Assembly: GCF_042649585.1 (NCBI RefSeq)
Contig: NZ_JBHRZM010000009.1
Location: forward strand, 124,001 to 188,000
Origin: Helicobacter_F equorum
Lineage (GTDB): Bacteria; Campylobacterota; Campylobacteria; Campylobacterales; Helicobacteraceae
Direction: 5' to 3'
DNA: 64,000 nucleotides
In this document: in pieces, positions 23,197 to 32,429 of the stretch
How positions within the stretch are numbered: the stretch's first letter is position 1
How the letters are laid out: each line of letters opens with the position of its first letter
The notes under the pieces: model-generated
What the model was told of the DNA's origin: nothing
Database searches by the model: none
What the model saw: the letters and a program-made list of their open reading frames with translations, nothing else
Program-made: the position numbers and the translations under genes

Positions 23197-25746
23197 ATGA
23201 TACGCAAGATTATTGAAAAGATTTTGGGTTCGAAAAATACAAAAATGCTCAAGGTGTATCAAGAAAAGGTGCGTGTGATTAATGCGCTAGAATCTCGTTA
23301 TGCCGAGCTTGATGATAGTGCATTAAAATCGGAATTTGAAGCGCTAAAAATTGCAGTGCAACAAGAGGGTAAAAGCATAGATTCTGTGTTGTGTGAAAGT
23401 TTTGCAATTACGCGTGAGGCATCCAAAAGGGTGCTTGGTATGCGACATTTTGATGTGCAACTCATTGGCGGGATGGCACTTCATGATGGGCGTATTGCTG
23501 AAATGAAAACTGGTGAGGGTAAAACGCTTGTAGCGACACTTGTTGCGTGTCTTAATGCACTTAGTGGTAAAAGCGTGCATGTGATAACAGTCAATGACTA
23601 TCTTGCTAAGCGCGATGGAGGTGAGCTAGAGCCATTGTATAATTTTTTGGGTTTAAGTGTTGGGATTATTACTTCAGATTTACGCGATGATGAAACAAAA
23701 ATAGAATGCTATGGCGCCAATATCGTGTATGGGACAAATAATGAATTTGGCTTTGATTATCTTCGCGATAATATGAAATATGATCTTAATCAAAAGGTGC
23801 AAAAACATCATTTTTTTGCCATTGTTGATGAGGTAGATTCTATTCTTATTGATGAGGCACGCACACCACTTATTATTTCTGCACCTGTCAATCGCACAAT
23901 GGAAAACTACCAACTTGCTAATTCTGTGGCACAAAAACTCCAAAACGAGCAGGATTTTCATATAGATGAAAAAAATCGTGTTATTTTGCTTACAGAAGAG
24001 GGCATTAAGAATGCTGAAGAATTCTTTGGTGTCGATAATCTTTATAGTATTGAAAATGCCGCACTCTCTCATCATCTTGATCAGGCTCTCAAAGCAAACT
24101 ATTTGTTTATGAAAGACAAAGATTATGTTGTGCGTGATGGTGAGGTGGTGATTGTTGATGAATTTACTGGCAGACTTAGTGAGGGCAGGCGATTTAGTGA
24201 GGGTTTACACCAAGCTATTGAGGCAAAAGAAAAGGTTGATATCAAAGAAGAATCCCAAACACTTGCTGATATTACATTTCAAAATTACTTTAGGCTTTAT
24301 GACAAGCTTGCAGGTATGACTGGTACGGCACAAACAGAAGCGAGTGAGTTTTTGCAAATTTATAATCTTGATGTTGTGTCTATTCCTACCAATGTCCCTG
24401 TGCAAAGAAAAGACTTAAATGATCTTATTTATAAAAGTGAGCGTGAAAAATTTGAGGCAGTGATTGCTAAGATTACAGAGCTATATAAGCGAGGTCAACC
24501 TGTGCTTGTGGGGACAGCGAGTATTGAGCGCAGTGAATTGCTTCATGAATTACTTAAAAAAAGCAGAATCCCTCACACAATGTTGAATGCCAAGCAACAC
24601 GCCAAGGAAGCAGAAATTATCAAGGATGCTGGGAAAAAAGGTGCGGTTACGATTGCCACAAATATGGCAGGGCGAGGTGTGGATATTAAAATTGATGATG
24701 AGGTGCGCGAATTAGGCGGATTGTATATTATCGGGACAGAACGGCATGAAAGTAGGCGGATTGATAATCAGCTACGAGGTCGTGCTGGACGGCAAGGAGA
24801 TCCCGGAGTTAGTCAATTTTACCTGAGCCTTGAAGATTCTTTGTTGCGGATTTTTGGTAGCGACAAGCTTAAGGGTATTATGGAGCGCTTAGGGCTCGAA
24901 GATGGCGAACATATAGAATCTAGCCTTGTAACGCGTTCGGTAGAGAATGCACAAAAAAAGGTAGAAAATTTGCACTTTGAATCTCGTAAGCATTTGCTTG
25001 AATATGATGATGTAGCAAATGAACAACGCAAGGCAATTTATAAATTACGCGATGATTTGTTAAATCCTCAATATGATATGCACGAAAAAATAGAGACAAA
25101 TCGTGAATCTACAATTGCATTTCTTATGCAAAAAGCAGGGGTTTTACCACAACAAACAGGTGTAGATTTTGATGTCAGTAGCCTTGTAGCTGTTGTGCGA
25201 GAAGATTTGGGTTTTGAGCCTAAGGGGTTAGAGAATCTTGAATATGAGGAATTATATGAGGCTTTGCTTAGGGAAGTAAGTCAGGCATATGAGGAGAAAA
25301 TGTCGGTTGTGGATTCTGTTCACCGCAATGAGATTGAGCGTATCATTTATTTGCAAGTTCTTGATAATGCGTGGCGTGAGCATTTGTATGTGATGGATAA
25401 TCTCAAAACAGGTATCGGGTTACGTGGCTATAATCAAAAAGATCCGCTTGTAGAATACAAAAAAGAAAGCTATAACTTATTTTTGGAGTTTGTAGAAAAT
25501 CTCAAAATCGAAACAACAAAAACCTTGCAAATTGTGCGCCTAAAGTCACAAGATCAGGTAGAGGATTTTGCTGATAAGGTACTACAAGAACTAAAAGAAG
25601 CAAATGTAAGTTTTAATAAAGACAACACAGATGCACAAAAAAAACAGACAAAAATTGCACGCAATGATCCTTGTCCTTGTGGGAGTGGTAAAAAATATAA
25701 ACTCTGTCATGGTAAAAGTGGACCAAAAAAAGGGCTTTTAGCATAA
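23197..25746 (+). CDS. secA: Preprotein translocase ATPase SecA
   Basis: 849-residue motor of the Sec export pathway. Seen: Walker A MKTGEGKT at residue ~105, Walker B/DEAD motif VDEVDSILIDEARTPL, the preprotein cross-linking region, the second helicase domain with TNMAGRGVDIKI and RGRAGRQGDPG, and a C-terminal SEC-C zinc motif PCPCGSGKKYKLCHG that binds SecB/ribosome. AAGGA lies before ATG 23197. Its TAA (25744-25746) overlaps the ATG of the next gene by one base (TAATG), so the two are coupled. Confidence 0.98.
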   Translation: MIRKIIEKILGSKNTKMLKVYQEKVRVINALESRYAELDDSALKSEFEALKIAVQQEGKSIDSVLCESFAITREASKRVLGMRHFDVQLIGGMALHDGRIAEMKTGEGKTLVATLVACLNALSGKSVHVITVNDYLAKRDGGELEPLYNFLGLSVGIITSDLRDDETKIECYGANIVYGTNNEFGFDYLRDNMKYDLNQKVQKHHFFAIVDEVDSILIDEARTPLIISAPVNRTMENYQLANSVAQKLQNEQDFHIDEKNRVILLTEEGIKNAEEFFGVDNLYSIENAALSHHLDQALKANYLFMKDKDYVVRDGEVVIVDEFTGRLSEGRRFSEGLHQAIEAKEKVDIKEESQTLADITFQNYFRLYDKLAGMTGTAQTEASEFLQIYNLDVVSIPTNVPVQRKDLNDLIYKSEREKFEAVIAKITELYKRGQPVLVGTASIERSELLHELLKKSRIPHTMLNAKQHAKEAEIIKDAGKKGAVTIATNMAGRGVDIKIDDEVRELGGLYIIGTERHESRRIDNQLRGRAGRQGDPGVSQFYLSLEDSLLRIFGSDKLKGIMERLGLEDGEHIESSLVTRSVENAQKKVENLHFESRKHLLEYDDVANEQRKAIYKLRDDLLNPQYDMHEKIETNRESTIAFLMQKAGVLPQQTGVDFDVSSLVAVVREDLGFEPKGLENLEYEELYEALLREVSQAYEEKMSVVDSVHRNEIERIIYLQVLDNAWREHLYVMDNLKTGIGLRGYNQKDPLVEYKKESYNLFLEFVENLKIETTKTLQIVRLKSQDQVEDFADKVLQELKEANVSFNKDNTDAQKKQTKIARNDPCPCGSGKKYKLCHGKSGPKKGLLA

Positions 25747-26993
25747 TGCACAAACTTGTGTTATTTTTGCTTCCAAAATATTTGCGTTTTGATAAAACAC
25801 AACCATTTATTAGTATCACCGCCATCTTAGCATTTCTTGGTGTTGGGATTGGTGTGATGGTACTTTGTGTGGCGATGGCGATTATGAATGGAATGACTAA
25901 GGAGTTTGAGCGAAAGCTTTTTGTGATGAATTATCCTTTGAGTGTGTATTCAATCACATATCAAGGTGTTGATGACAAAATCTTACAACGCCTAAAAGTA
26001 GAGTTTCCGCATTTTATCTTTAGTCCATATCTGCGATACAATGCCCTAAGTCGCGTTGGGAATGATATGAGTGCCGCTGTTATGATAGGTGTGGATATAG
26101 ATTCTGAAATACAACTTAACGAGGTTGTGCGTAAGGTTTTTAGCAAACAAGATGGCACACTAGATTCTAAGGCGTTAGAGGCTTTTAAGTCTCAAGAGTT
26201 TGCGGTGCTTGTTGGTAAAGAGATTCAAAATCGCTATTTTGTTGATGTGGGTGATAAATTGGGGTTTTATTTTACTCGTGTAGAACCTAGTGCATTAGGA
26301 TTGGCACCAGTAAGCAAGAGATTTGATGTTGCAGGGGTGTTTGATTCTGGGCTTAAGGCGTATAATGAAGCCTATATATATACACATTTAGGTGCATTGC
26401 AAAAAATTAGAAAGCTAGATTCTGGCTTATATGATGGAATCCATATTTTTAGCACAAATCCATTTCGAGATATTGAAATTTTAAAAGCGTTTTTGCAAGA
26501 GCATTTTCCACAAAGGGTTGGTGTAGAAGGCTGGTGGGAGCAAAATGGTAACTTTTTTTCGGCAATGGAGTTAGAAAAACGCGCACTTTTTATTGTGCTT
26601 TTGCTTATTATTTTGATGGCTAGTCTTAATATTATTAGCTCATTGCTTATGGTGGTGATGACAAGACGTAAGGAAATTGCTCTTATGTTGTCTTTGGGTG
26701 TGAGCAAAAAAGAGATTAAACAGACATTTTTTTGGCTAGGGTTATTTGTGGGTGGAAGTGGAATTATCTTTGGTGTAGTGCTTAATTTTATCGTACTTTT
26801 TGTGTTGGATACATTCCCTATCATCTCGCTACCTGTGGATGTGTATGGCACAAATAAATTGCCTCTGGATTTGTCTTTTGTGGATTTTGTTTTGACAATT
26901 TTGGGAGCTAGTATTATTGTATGTCTTTCTTCGTATTACCCTGCATACAAAGCCTCAAGGGTAGAGGCGCTAAGTGTGCTAAGAAATGAATAA
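25746..26993 (+). CDS. LolC/LolE-family lipoprotein-releasing ABC permease
   Basis: 415-residue inner membrane protein of the FtsX/MacB_PCD superfamily. Topology: one N-terminal helix (residues ~20-45), a periplasmic domain of ~230 residues, then three C-terminal helices. It expels outer membrane lipoproteins from the inner membrane together with an ATPase (LolD) that is not encoded here. The N-terminus LFLLPKYLRFDKTQPFISI and the C-terminal SYYPAYKASRVEALSVLR match LolC/E. Coupled to secA by TAATG overlap; the same neighbour follows secA in H. pylori (HP0786-HP0787, from memory). Confidence 0.87.
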   Translation: MHKLVLFLLPKYLRFDKTQPFISITAILAFLGVGIGVMVLCVAMAIMNGMTKEFERKLFVMNYPLSVYSITYQGVDDKILQRLKVEFPHFIFSPYLRYNALSRVGNDMSAAVMIGVDIDSEIQLNEVVRKVFSKQDGTLDSKALEAFKSQEFAVLVGKEIQNRYFVDVGDKLGFYFTRVEPSALGLAPVSKRFDVAGVFDSGLKAYNEAYIYTHLGALQKIRKLDSGLYDGIHIFSTNPFRDIEILKAFLQEHFPQRVGVEGWWEQNGNFFSAMELEKRALFIVLLLIILMASLNIISSLLMVVMTRRKEIALMLSLGVSKKEIKQTFFWLGLFVGGSGIIFGVVLNFIVLFVLDTFPIISLPVDVYGTNKLPLDLSFVDFVLTILGASIIVCLSSYYPAYKASRVEALSVLRNE

Positions 26994-27029
26994 TTTTATA
27001 ATTTCAGTTTTCTCTTAAGCTTATAAGGA

Positions 27030-27035
27030 TACAAT
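27030..27035 (+). promoter_or_regulatory. -10 box for the RRM protein gene
   Basis: TACAAT about 92 bases upstream of the GTG start at 27127. A start of transcription near 27042 would give an unusually long leader of ~85 bases that contains the hairpin at 27078-27124. Confidence 0.4.
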
Positions 27036-27077
27036 CGTGAAAACCTATTCTTTAGTTTGTTGTACTGAATGCGGTAT

Positions 27078-27124
27078 TAACTCCTTTTGGTGAGACAATT
27101 TTAAAGTGTAGGAAAAAGGAGTTA
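27078..27124 (+). promoter_or_regulatory. Inverted repeat masking the ribosome site of the RRM protein gene
   Basis: TAACTCCTTTT (27078-27088) is perfectly complementary to AAAAGGAGTTA (27114-27124), 11 bp with a 25-base loop. The 3' arm contains the Shine-Dalgarno AAGGAG (27116-27121), so the folded leader should block initiation at GTG 27127. AGACAATTT occurs in the loop (27093-27101) and again in codons 2-5 (27131-27139). Looks like an autoregulatory or temperature-sensing element. Confidence 0.6.
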
Positions 27125-27126
27125 TA

Positions 27127-27372
27127 GTGAAGACAATTTATGTAGGGAATTTGGTGTATTCAGCGACTAAACAAAGTGTGCAAGAGCTTTTTTCACAATT
27201 TGGTGAGGTTTTTTCTGTCAAACTTATCAATGATAGAGAAAGTGGTAGACCTAAGGGGTTTGGGTTTGTAGAAATGGAAGATGAGGCAGCACTAAAGGCT
27301 ATTGAAGCCCTTGATAACAAAGACTTTGAAGGTCGCACTTTGCGCGTAAATGAAGCGCGTCCGCGAGTATAA
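27127..27372 (+). CDS. RNA-binding protein with a single RRM domain
   Basis: 81-residue protein consisting of one RNA recognition motif. RNP2 is IYVGNLVY at residues 3-10 and RNP1 is KGFGFVEM near residue 42, with the conserved aromatic positions. Similar small RRM proteins occur in cyanobacteria and in H. pylori (HP0827, 12RNP2-like, from memory), where they are thought to act on mRNA or in cold response. Start is GTG 27127, 5 bases after AAGGAG. The ribosome site lies in a perfect 11-bp inverted repeat, suggesting control of its own translation. Confidence 0.92.
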   Translation: MKTIYVGNLVYSATKQSVQELFSQFGEVFSVKLINDRESGRPKGFGFVEMEDEAALKAIEALDNKDFEGRTLRVNEARPRV

Positions 27373-27460
27373 TTTATTGTCTATATGGTTGATTTTGGGA
27401 ATCTTTATAGAGTCTTAAAGGCTTAAATCCTTGTGATGCATAAATTAGGGGATTTGGATT

Positions 27461-28054
27461 ATGGAATACATAAGTTATATTGATATTTGTTTACTTATTT
27501 TGGTTGTGCTTTTGAGCGCAAAGAGTATCTATCAAGGCTTTGTGCGAAGTTTTGGCAGTTTTGTTGGATTGCTAGTGGGGATATTTTTGGCAGCACGCTT
27601 TAATGCAAAATCAGGCGAAATTTTTGGGGCACATGTTTATAATTTTTCTCCACAGGTTAATGCAATCTTAGCTTTTGTGATTGTGCTTAGTGTAGTGTGG
27701 CTTTTAGCAATTTTTGTTAGTGAAATTATTACAAGACGTTTACATAATACCGTGATTGAACGCCTCGATAGGTCTTTGGGACTTATCTTTGGATTCTGTA
27801 AATCATTTGTGTTAGTGGCGATTGTAGCATTTGGTGTGACACAGATTTCATTTGTGCATAATTTTGCGCAAAAAATGGAGCAAGAGAGTTTTTTATATCC
27901 TATTATGAAAAGCTTTGCTGTGGCGATTATGAATCTCGATATTGTGAATGAAACAACAAAAACATTAGGCGATATGGCTAAGATGAACCAAGGTGCAAAA
28001 GTCCTAGATACTATAGAATCTATGGGTGCTTTGCAACAAACCTTGCAAAAGTAG
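27461..28054 (+). CDS. cvpA: CvpA family membrane protein
   Basis: 197-residue inner membrane protein of the CvpA family (named after colicin V production; role in envelope homeostasis). Four hydrophobic segments are visible in about residues 5-125, followed by an amphipathic tail. The N-terminal YIDICLLILVVLLSAKSIYQGF with the conserved glycine-rich GSFVGLLVGIFLAARF is typical. First gene of cvpA-lysS-glyA-DUF1882-SPOR, an order also recalled from H. pylori (HP0181-HP0185). Confidence 0.86.
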   Translation: MEYISYIDICLLILVVLLSAKSIYQGFVRSFGSFVGLLVGIFLAARFNAKSGEIFGAHVYNFSPQVNAILAFVIVLSVVWLLAIFVSEIITRRLHNTVIERLDRSLGLIFGFCKSFVLVAIVAFGVTQISFVHNFAQKMEQESFLYPIMKSFAVAIMNLDIVNETTKTLGDMAKMNQGAKVLDTIESMGALQQTLQK

Positions 28055-28125
28055 TTTTGTAAGGATTTAGTCAATACTGCAAAAATGCATTTCTTAAAAA
28101 TTACAATAACACAGCAAGGGGAGTG

Positions 28126-29646
28126 ATGTTTTCGAATTTTTATATTCAGCAACGATTAAAAAAATCTTCGCTTTTGCGAGAAATGGGAAGTAACCCATAC
28201 AAAACAAACGCAAAGCGCACCATTACCAATAAAGAATTTTTACAAAAATATAATTTTCTCCATAATGAAGGTTCAAATACTCAAGATTCACACAGCAGGG
28301 AAACAATCGTAGGGCGTGTGCGTTTTATGCGCTTAATGGGTAAAGCGTGTTTTATTAAGATTCAAGATCAGAGTGCGACTTTGCAGGCATATGTGAGTAA
28401 AAATGAATTAGGTGATCGCTTTGAGGAAGTGAAAAAGATTCTTGAAGTCGGGGATATTGTTAGTATTATGGGTTTTGCTTTTGTAACAAAAACAGGTGAG
28501 CTTAGTATTCATGCACTTGAGTTTGAAATTTTGAGCAAGGCAATTGTGCCATTGCCAGAAAAATTTCATGGGTTAAGCGATGTGGAGCTACGCTATCGTC
28601 AACGATATGTAGATTTGATTGTGAATGCAGAAGTGCGTGAGGCTTTTATTTTGCGTAGCAAGATTATTGCATGCATTCGAGATTTTTTTGATTCTAAAGG
28701 CTTTTTGGAAGTGGAAACACCTATGCTACACCCAATTCCTGGCGGAGCAAATGCCAAGCCTTTTGTTACTCATCATAATGCCCTGGGTGTGGAGCGTTAT
28801 CTTCGTATCGCGCCAGAATTATATCTTAAACGTCTTATTGTTGGTGGGTTTGAAGCCATTTATGAGATAAATCGGAATTTTAGAAATGAAGGAATAGATG
28901 CGACACATAACCCCGAATTTAGTAGTATCGAGTTTTATTGGGCATATCATACTTTCGAGGATTTGATGATACTTACTAGAGAACTTTTTAGCTTTTTGTT
29001 TGAAAAACTAGGTTTATCTTCTAAGCTTCCTTGGGGAGAGTATGAGATTGATTTTAGTCAATGGCAAAGCGTTAGCTATAAAGAATCTCTTAGTCAAATT
29101 GGTGGTATAGATTCTGAGATTGTGCATGATAAAGCAAAGTTAGAGGCATTTTTGCGCACAAATGGCGTGAAACTTGAATCTAATTTGAGTTATGGCAAAC
29201 TTCTTGATGAGGCATTTAGTGAATTTGTGGAGCCAAAACTTATTAATCCAACATTTATTACAAATTATCCCATAGAACTTAGTCCATTAGCGCGTAGAAG
29301 TGAAACACGAAGTGATGTGGCAGAGCGTTTTGAGCTTTTTATCGGTGGCAAAGAGATTGCTAATGGCTTTAATGAACTCAATGATCCACTTGACCAAAAA
29401 GAACGCTTTGAAGAACAAGTGCGTCAAAAAGATGCAGGTGATGAAGAAGCGCAATATATGGATGAGGATTTTGTGTGGGCATTGGGCTATGGTATGCCCC
29501 CTACTGCAGGTGAAGGTATAGGAATAGATCGTTTGGTAATGCTACTTGCTAACCAAAGAAGTATTAAAGATGTGATTTTATTTCCGGCACTTAAACCTTC
29601 TAAGCTAAATTATGATATACTGCTAGAAGATACTAAAGATTATTAG
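28126..29646 (+). CDS. lysS: Lysyl-tRNA synthetase (class II)
   Basis: 506-residue class II synthetase charging tRNA(Lys). An N-terminal OB-fold anticodon-binding domain (with GRVRFMRLMGKACFIKIQD) is followed by the catalytic domain: motif 1 around VETPMLHPIPGGANAKPF, motif 2 EINRNFRNEGIDATHNPEF, and motif 3 GEGIGIDRLVMLL. Length is normal. AAGGGGAG at 28116-28123 precedes ATG 28126; GTG 28123 is too close. glyA begins 9 bases after the stop, so the two are cotranscribed. Confidence 0.97.
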   Translation: MFSNFYIQQRLKKSSLLREMGSNPYKTNAKRTITNKEFLQKYNFLHNEGSNTQDSHSRETIVGRVRFMRLMGKACFIKIQDQSATLQAYVSKNELGDRFEEVKKILEVGDIVSIMGFAFVTKTGELSIHALEFEILSKAIVPLPEKFHGLSDVELRYRQRYVDLIVNAEVREAFILRSKIIACIRDFFDSKGFLEVETPMLHPIPGGANAKPFVTHHNALGVERYLRIAPELYLKRLIVGGFEAIYEINRNFRNEGIDATHNPEFSSIEFYWAYHTFEDLMILTRELFSFLFEKLGLSSKLPWGEYEIDFSQWQSVSYKESLSQIGGIDSEIVHDKAKLEAFLRTNGVKLESNLSYGKLLDEAFSEFVEPKLINPTFITNYPIELSPLARRSETRSDVAERFELFIGGKEIANGFNELNDPLDQKERFEEQVRQKDAGDEEAQYMDEDFVWALGYGMPPTAGEGIGIDRLVMLLANQRSIKDVILFPALKPSKLNYDILLEDTKDY

Positions 29647-29655
29647 GAGAATATA

Positions 29656-30903
29656 ATGAGTTATTACTTGGAGCAAGATTCAGAATTATTTTCGCTTATC
29701 AATAAAGAATTGGTGCGTCAAAATACACATTTAGAGATGATCGCAAGTGAAAACTTCACATTTCCAAGCGTGATGGAAGCTATGGGAAGTATCCTCACAA
29801 ATAAATACGCTGAGGGTTATCCGGGGAAGCGTTATTATGGTGGATGTGAATTCGTTGATGAGATAGAAAATTTGGCTATTGAGCGTGCCAAGAAACTTTT
29901 TGGTTGTGCACATGTTAATGTGCAGCCACATTCTGGGTCACAAGCAAACGGCGCTGTATATGCCGCATTGCTTAAACCATATGATAAAATTTTGGGTATG
30001 GATTTAAGTCATGGTGGGCATTTGACACATGGTGCTAAAGTAAGTGTGAGTGGGCAGCTTTACCAAAGTTTTTTTTATGGTGTGGAGCTTGATGGATATA
30101 TAAATTATGACAAAGTTGCAGAATATGCTAAAGTCGTGCAACCAAAGATTCTTGTGTGTGGATTTTCTGCGTATACTAGAGAGTTAGATTTTAAGCGTCT
30201 TAGAGAGATAGCGGATAGTGTCGGGGCACTGCTTATGGGTGATGTTGCGCATGTGGCAGGATTGGTTGTGGCCGGAGAATATCCTAATCCATTCCCTCAT
30301 TGCCATGTCGTAACGACAACTACACACAAGACTTTGCGTGGTCCTAGGGGCGGTATGGTTATGACAAATGATGAGGAACTTGCCCAAAAGATTAATAAGG
30401 CCGTATTCCCCGGATTACAAGGTGGTCCATTAGTGCATGTTGTTGCTGGTAAAGCTGCTGGGTTTTTAGAGAATCTAAAACCTGAGTGGAAAGACTATGC
30501 TAAACAAGTTAAACTCAATATCAAAACTTTGGCACAAGTTTTGGTTGAGCGAGGCTATGAGCTTGTAAGTGGTGGGACAGACAATCATCTTATTTTGATG
30601 AGTTTTCTTGATAAGGATTTCAGCGGTAAAGATGCGGATTTGGCATTGGGTAATGCCGGTATCACGGTGAATAAAAATACCGTTCCAGGTGAGAAACGAT
30701 CCCCATTTGTAACAAGTGGTGTGCGTATAGGATCTCCTGCATTGACAGCAAGGGGTATGAAAGAAAAAGAATTTGTTTATATTGGATCAAGAATTGCCGA
30801 TGTTTTAGATGATATTTCTAATGCAGCTTTGCAACATAAGATTTTTGAAGAGATCAAGGAATTTAGTAAGGATTTTGTTATTTATGATAAGCCTATCTTT
30901 TAA
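29656..30903 (+). CDS. glyA: Serine hydroxymethyltransferase
   Basis: 415-residue PLP enzyme interconverting serine and glycine with tetrahydrofolate, the main source of one-carbon units. Seen: EMIASENF and EGYPGKRYYGGCEFVD near the N-terminus, the cofactor lysine in VTTTTHKTLRGPRGG, and the C-terminal GVRIGSPALTARGM. Length is standard. AGGAGA lies before ATG 29656. Sits directly after lysS in the cvpA-lysS-glyA operon. Confidence 0.98.
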   Translation: MSYYLEQDSELFSLINKELVRQNTHLEMIASENFTFPSVMEAMGSILTNKYAEGYPGKRYYGGCEFVDEIENLAIERAKKLFGCAHVNVQPHSGSQANGAVYAALLKPYDKILGMDLSHGGHLTHGAKVSVSGQLYQSFFYGVELDGYINYDKVAEYAKVVQPKILVCGFSAYTRELDFKRLREIADSVGALLMGDVAHVAGLVVAGEYPNPFPHCHVVTTTTHKTLRGPRGGMVMTNDEELAQKINKAVFPGLQGGPLVHVVAGKAAGFLENLKPEWKDYAKQVKLNIKTLAQVLVERGYELVSGGTDNHLILMSFLDKDFSGKDADLALGNAGITVNKNTVPGEKRSPFVTSGVRIGSPALTARGMKEKEFVYIGSRIADVLDDISNAALQHKIFEEIKEFSKDFVIYDKPIF

Positions 30904-30939
30904 AATTTGTGGTGATATGATTGAGGTGAGGTAAAGACA

Positions 30940-31482
30940 ATGACAGAAATGGACTTAAAGCTTATTAAGATAGATACCTCACATTATTACCAAAAACAAA
31001 CCAGTATAGGACAAAAAATTGTCTATTCCGGTAGGATTTTGTATGATAAGTTTCAGAGAGTGGATTCTATGCTAACCTCTACAATCATACGAAAGCATTG
31101 GAATAAAGAACTTACGATTGCACATTCTTTGATACTTAAAGATAACAAGGTCGAGAATATCGTTTTTGATTACAATGGACGCAATGCCGAGAGATTCTAT
31201 CATAAGGCACAATTACTTCTACGCAACGAAGGTTTTATTAATTTCACTGCCTATACGACAAAAACTCCTGGACACTTACATCTTTATGTACATAAAGGAC
31301 ATACAGAGCTTGGAGAAGGTAAGAGGTTGGCACGCACACTATCTATGAAGCTTTCGCAGACTTGTCCGGTAGAGTGGCGCGTGTTTCCAAACGATGATTT
31401 ACCACAAAATTTCAATATTCTTGTGCTACCTTATGGAGTTTTTGCCAAGGAGCGGGGTGCTTCTTGGTCTAAATACATGTAG
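30940..31482 (+). CDS. DUF1882-type hypothetical protein
   Basis: 180-residue soluble protein; family restricted to Helicobacter/Campylobacter relatives as far as I recall (HP0184 in H. pylori, DUF1882). No signal peptide or membrane segment. The sequence is rich in basic and aromatic residues, with HYYQKQTSIGQKIVYSGRI near the N-terminus and WRVFPNDDLPQNFNILVLPY near the C-terminus. Function unknown. Lies between glyA and a SPOR-domain gene, 36 bases after glyA, in the conserved cluster. Confidence 0.8.
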   Translation: MTEMDLKLIKIDTSHYYQKQTSIGQKIVYSGRILYDKFQRVDSMLTSTIIRKHWNKELTIAHSLILKDNKVENIVFDYNGRNAERFYHKAQLLLRNEGFINFTAYTTKTPGHLHLYVHKGHTELGEGKRLARTLSMKLSQTCPVEWRVFPNDDLPQNFNILVLPYGVFAKERGASWSKYM

Positions 31483-31508
31483 CATGCACGAGAATAAAAG
31501 GAGATATG

Positions 31509-32420
31509 ATGGAAGACAAAAGAGAATTTAATGATATTTTGATTGATGATAGAGCGCAGTACCAAAATCGTAGCAAAAAAATAATGCTCCTTGTAGTTGC
31601 GGCAGCTGTGTTGCTTATTATATTATTGGTTTCTGCAATTGCTATGAGTGGTGATGATGATAAGGTATCAACTAAGCAAATTGCTCACGAAAATGGTTTG
31701 CAACAACAAACTCCAGAATCTGATACACAAGCAACTATGCAAAATACAGAATTTCAACCTGTGCAAACAACAGATCTTGCGGCAAATGATAGATTTGAAC
31801 AGATTGTTAAGCAGATTCAGGATAGGCAAACTACGCAATCTGCAGAACATGCACCCCAGGTTTCCCAAGATCCAATTTTAGAAGTGGCATCTCAAGGGAC
31901 ATTGAGCACACCTGTAGTGGTCCAACCCACACAACCTACCAAACCTCCTAAATCAGAATCTAGCACACCTACTGCTGTGCCTTCAAAACCTATACAGACG
32001 CAATCTGCACCAAAACAACAAACTCCGCAACCAACGACTAAGCCTATACAAGTAGCGCAACCCACACAGCCTCTACAACCACAGAGACAACCCCAACAGG
32101 TAGCACAAAGCACACAGCCTGTCGCTAATACCAAACCGGCACCTGTTACGCAAATACCACAAACTTCTTTGAGTGTTGATAAAAGCAGAAATGGGCAAGT
32201 GGCACAAAAAGGACATTACATACAAGTAGGATCTTTTGAAAATACTCCAAACAAAGAGTTTCTTAATAAAATTAATAATTATAGCTATCGTGTCTATGGT
32301 GCACAAAATACCACGAAATACCTTGTTGGTCCTTATCAATCTCGCACAGATGCAAATCGCGATATACTCAAACTCAAAACAGATATGGGAGATCAAGTTT
32401 TTTATTACGAAGTTAAGTAA
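31509..32420 (+). CDS. SPOR domain-containing membrane protein
   Basis: 303-residue bitopic protein: short cytoplasmic N-terminus, one membrane helix at about residues 27-48, a long periplasmic linker very rich in Pro, Gln and Thr (QPTQP-type repeats, residues ~110-225), and a C-terminal SPOR domain (GHYIQVGSF to the end) that binds denuded glycan strands at the septum. Likely a cell division or envelope protein, equivalent in position to HP0185. AAGGAG at 31498-31503 favours ATG 31509 over 31506. Last gene of the cluster; 9 bases later a sugar gene starts. Confidence 0.85.
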   Translation: MEDKREFNDILIDDRAQYQNRSKKIMLLVVAAAVLLIILLVSAIAMSGDDDKVSTKQIAHENGLQQQTPESDTQATMQNTEFQPVQTTDLAANDRFEQIVKQIQDRQTTQSAEHAPQVSQDPILEVASQGTLSTPVVVQPTQPTKPPKSESSTPTAVPSKPIQTQSAPKQQTPQPTTKPIQVAQPTQPLQPQRQPQQVAQSTQPVANTKPAPVTQIPQTSLSVDKSRNGQVAQKGHYIQVGSFENTPNKEFLNKINNYSYRVYGAQNTTKYLVGPYQSRTDANRDILKLKTDMGDQVFYYEVK

Positions 32421-32429
32421 TACATAACG

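Noticed and set aside
32000..32135. Pro/Gln/Thr repeats in the SPOR protein as a possible phase-variable repeat
   Set aside because: The repeat is at protein level with varied codons, not a pure DNA tandem tract.
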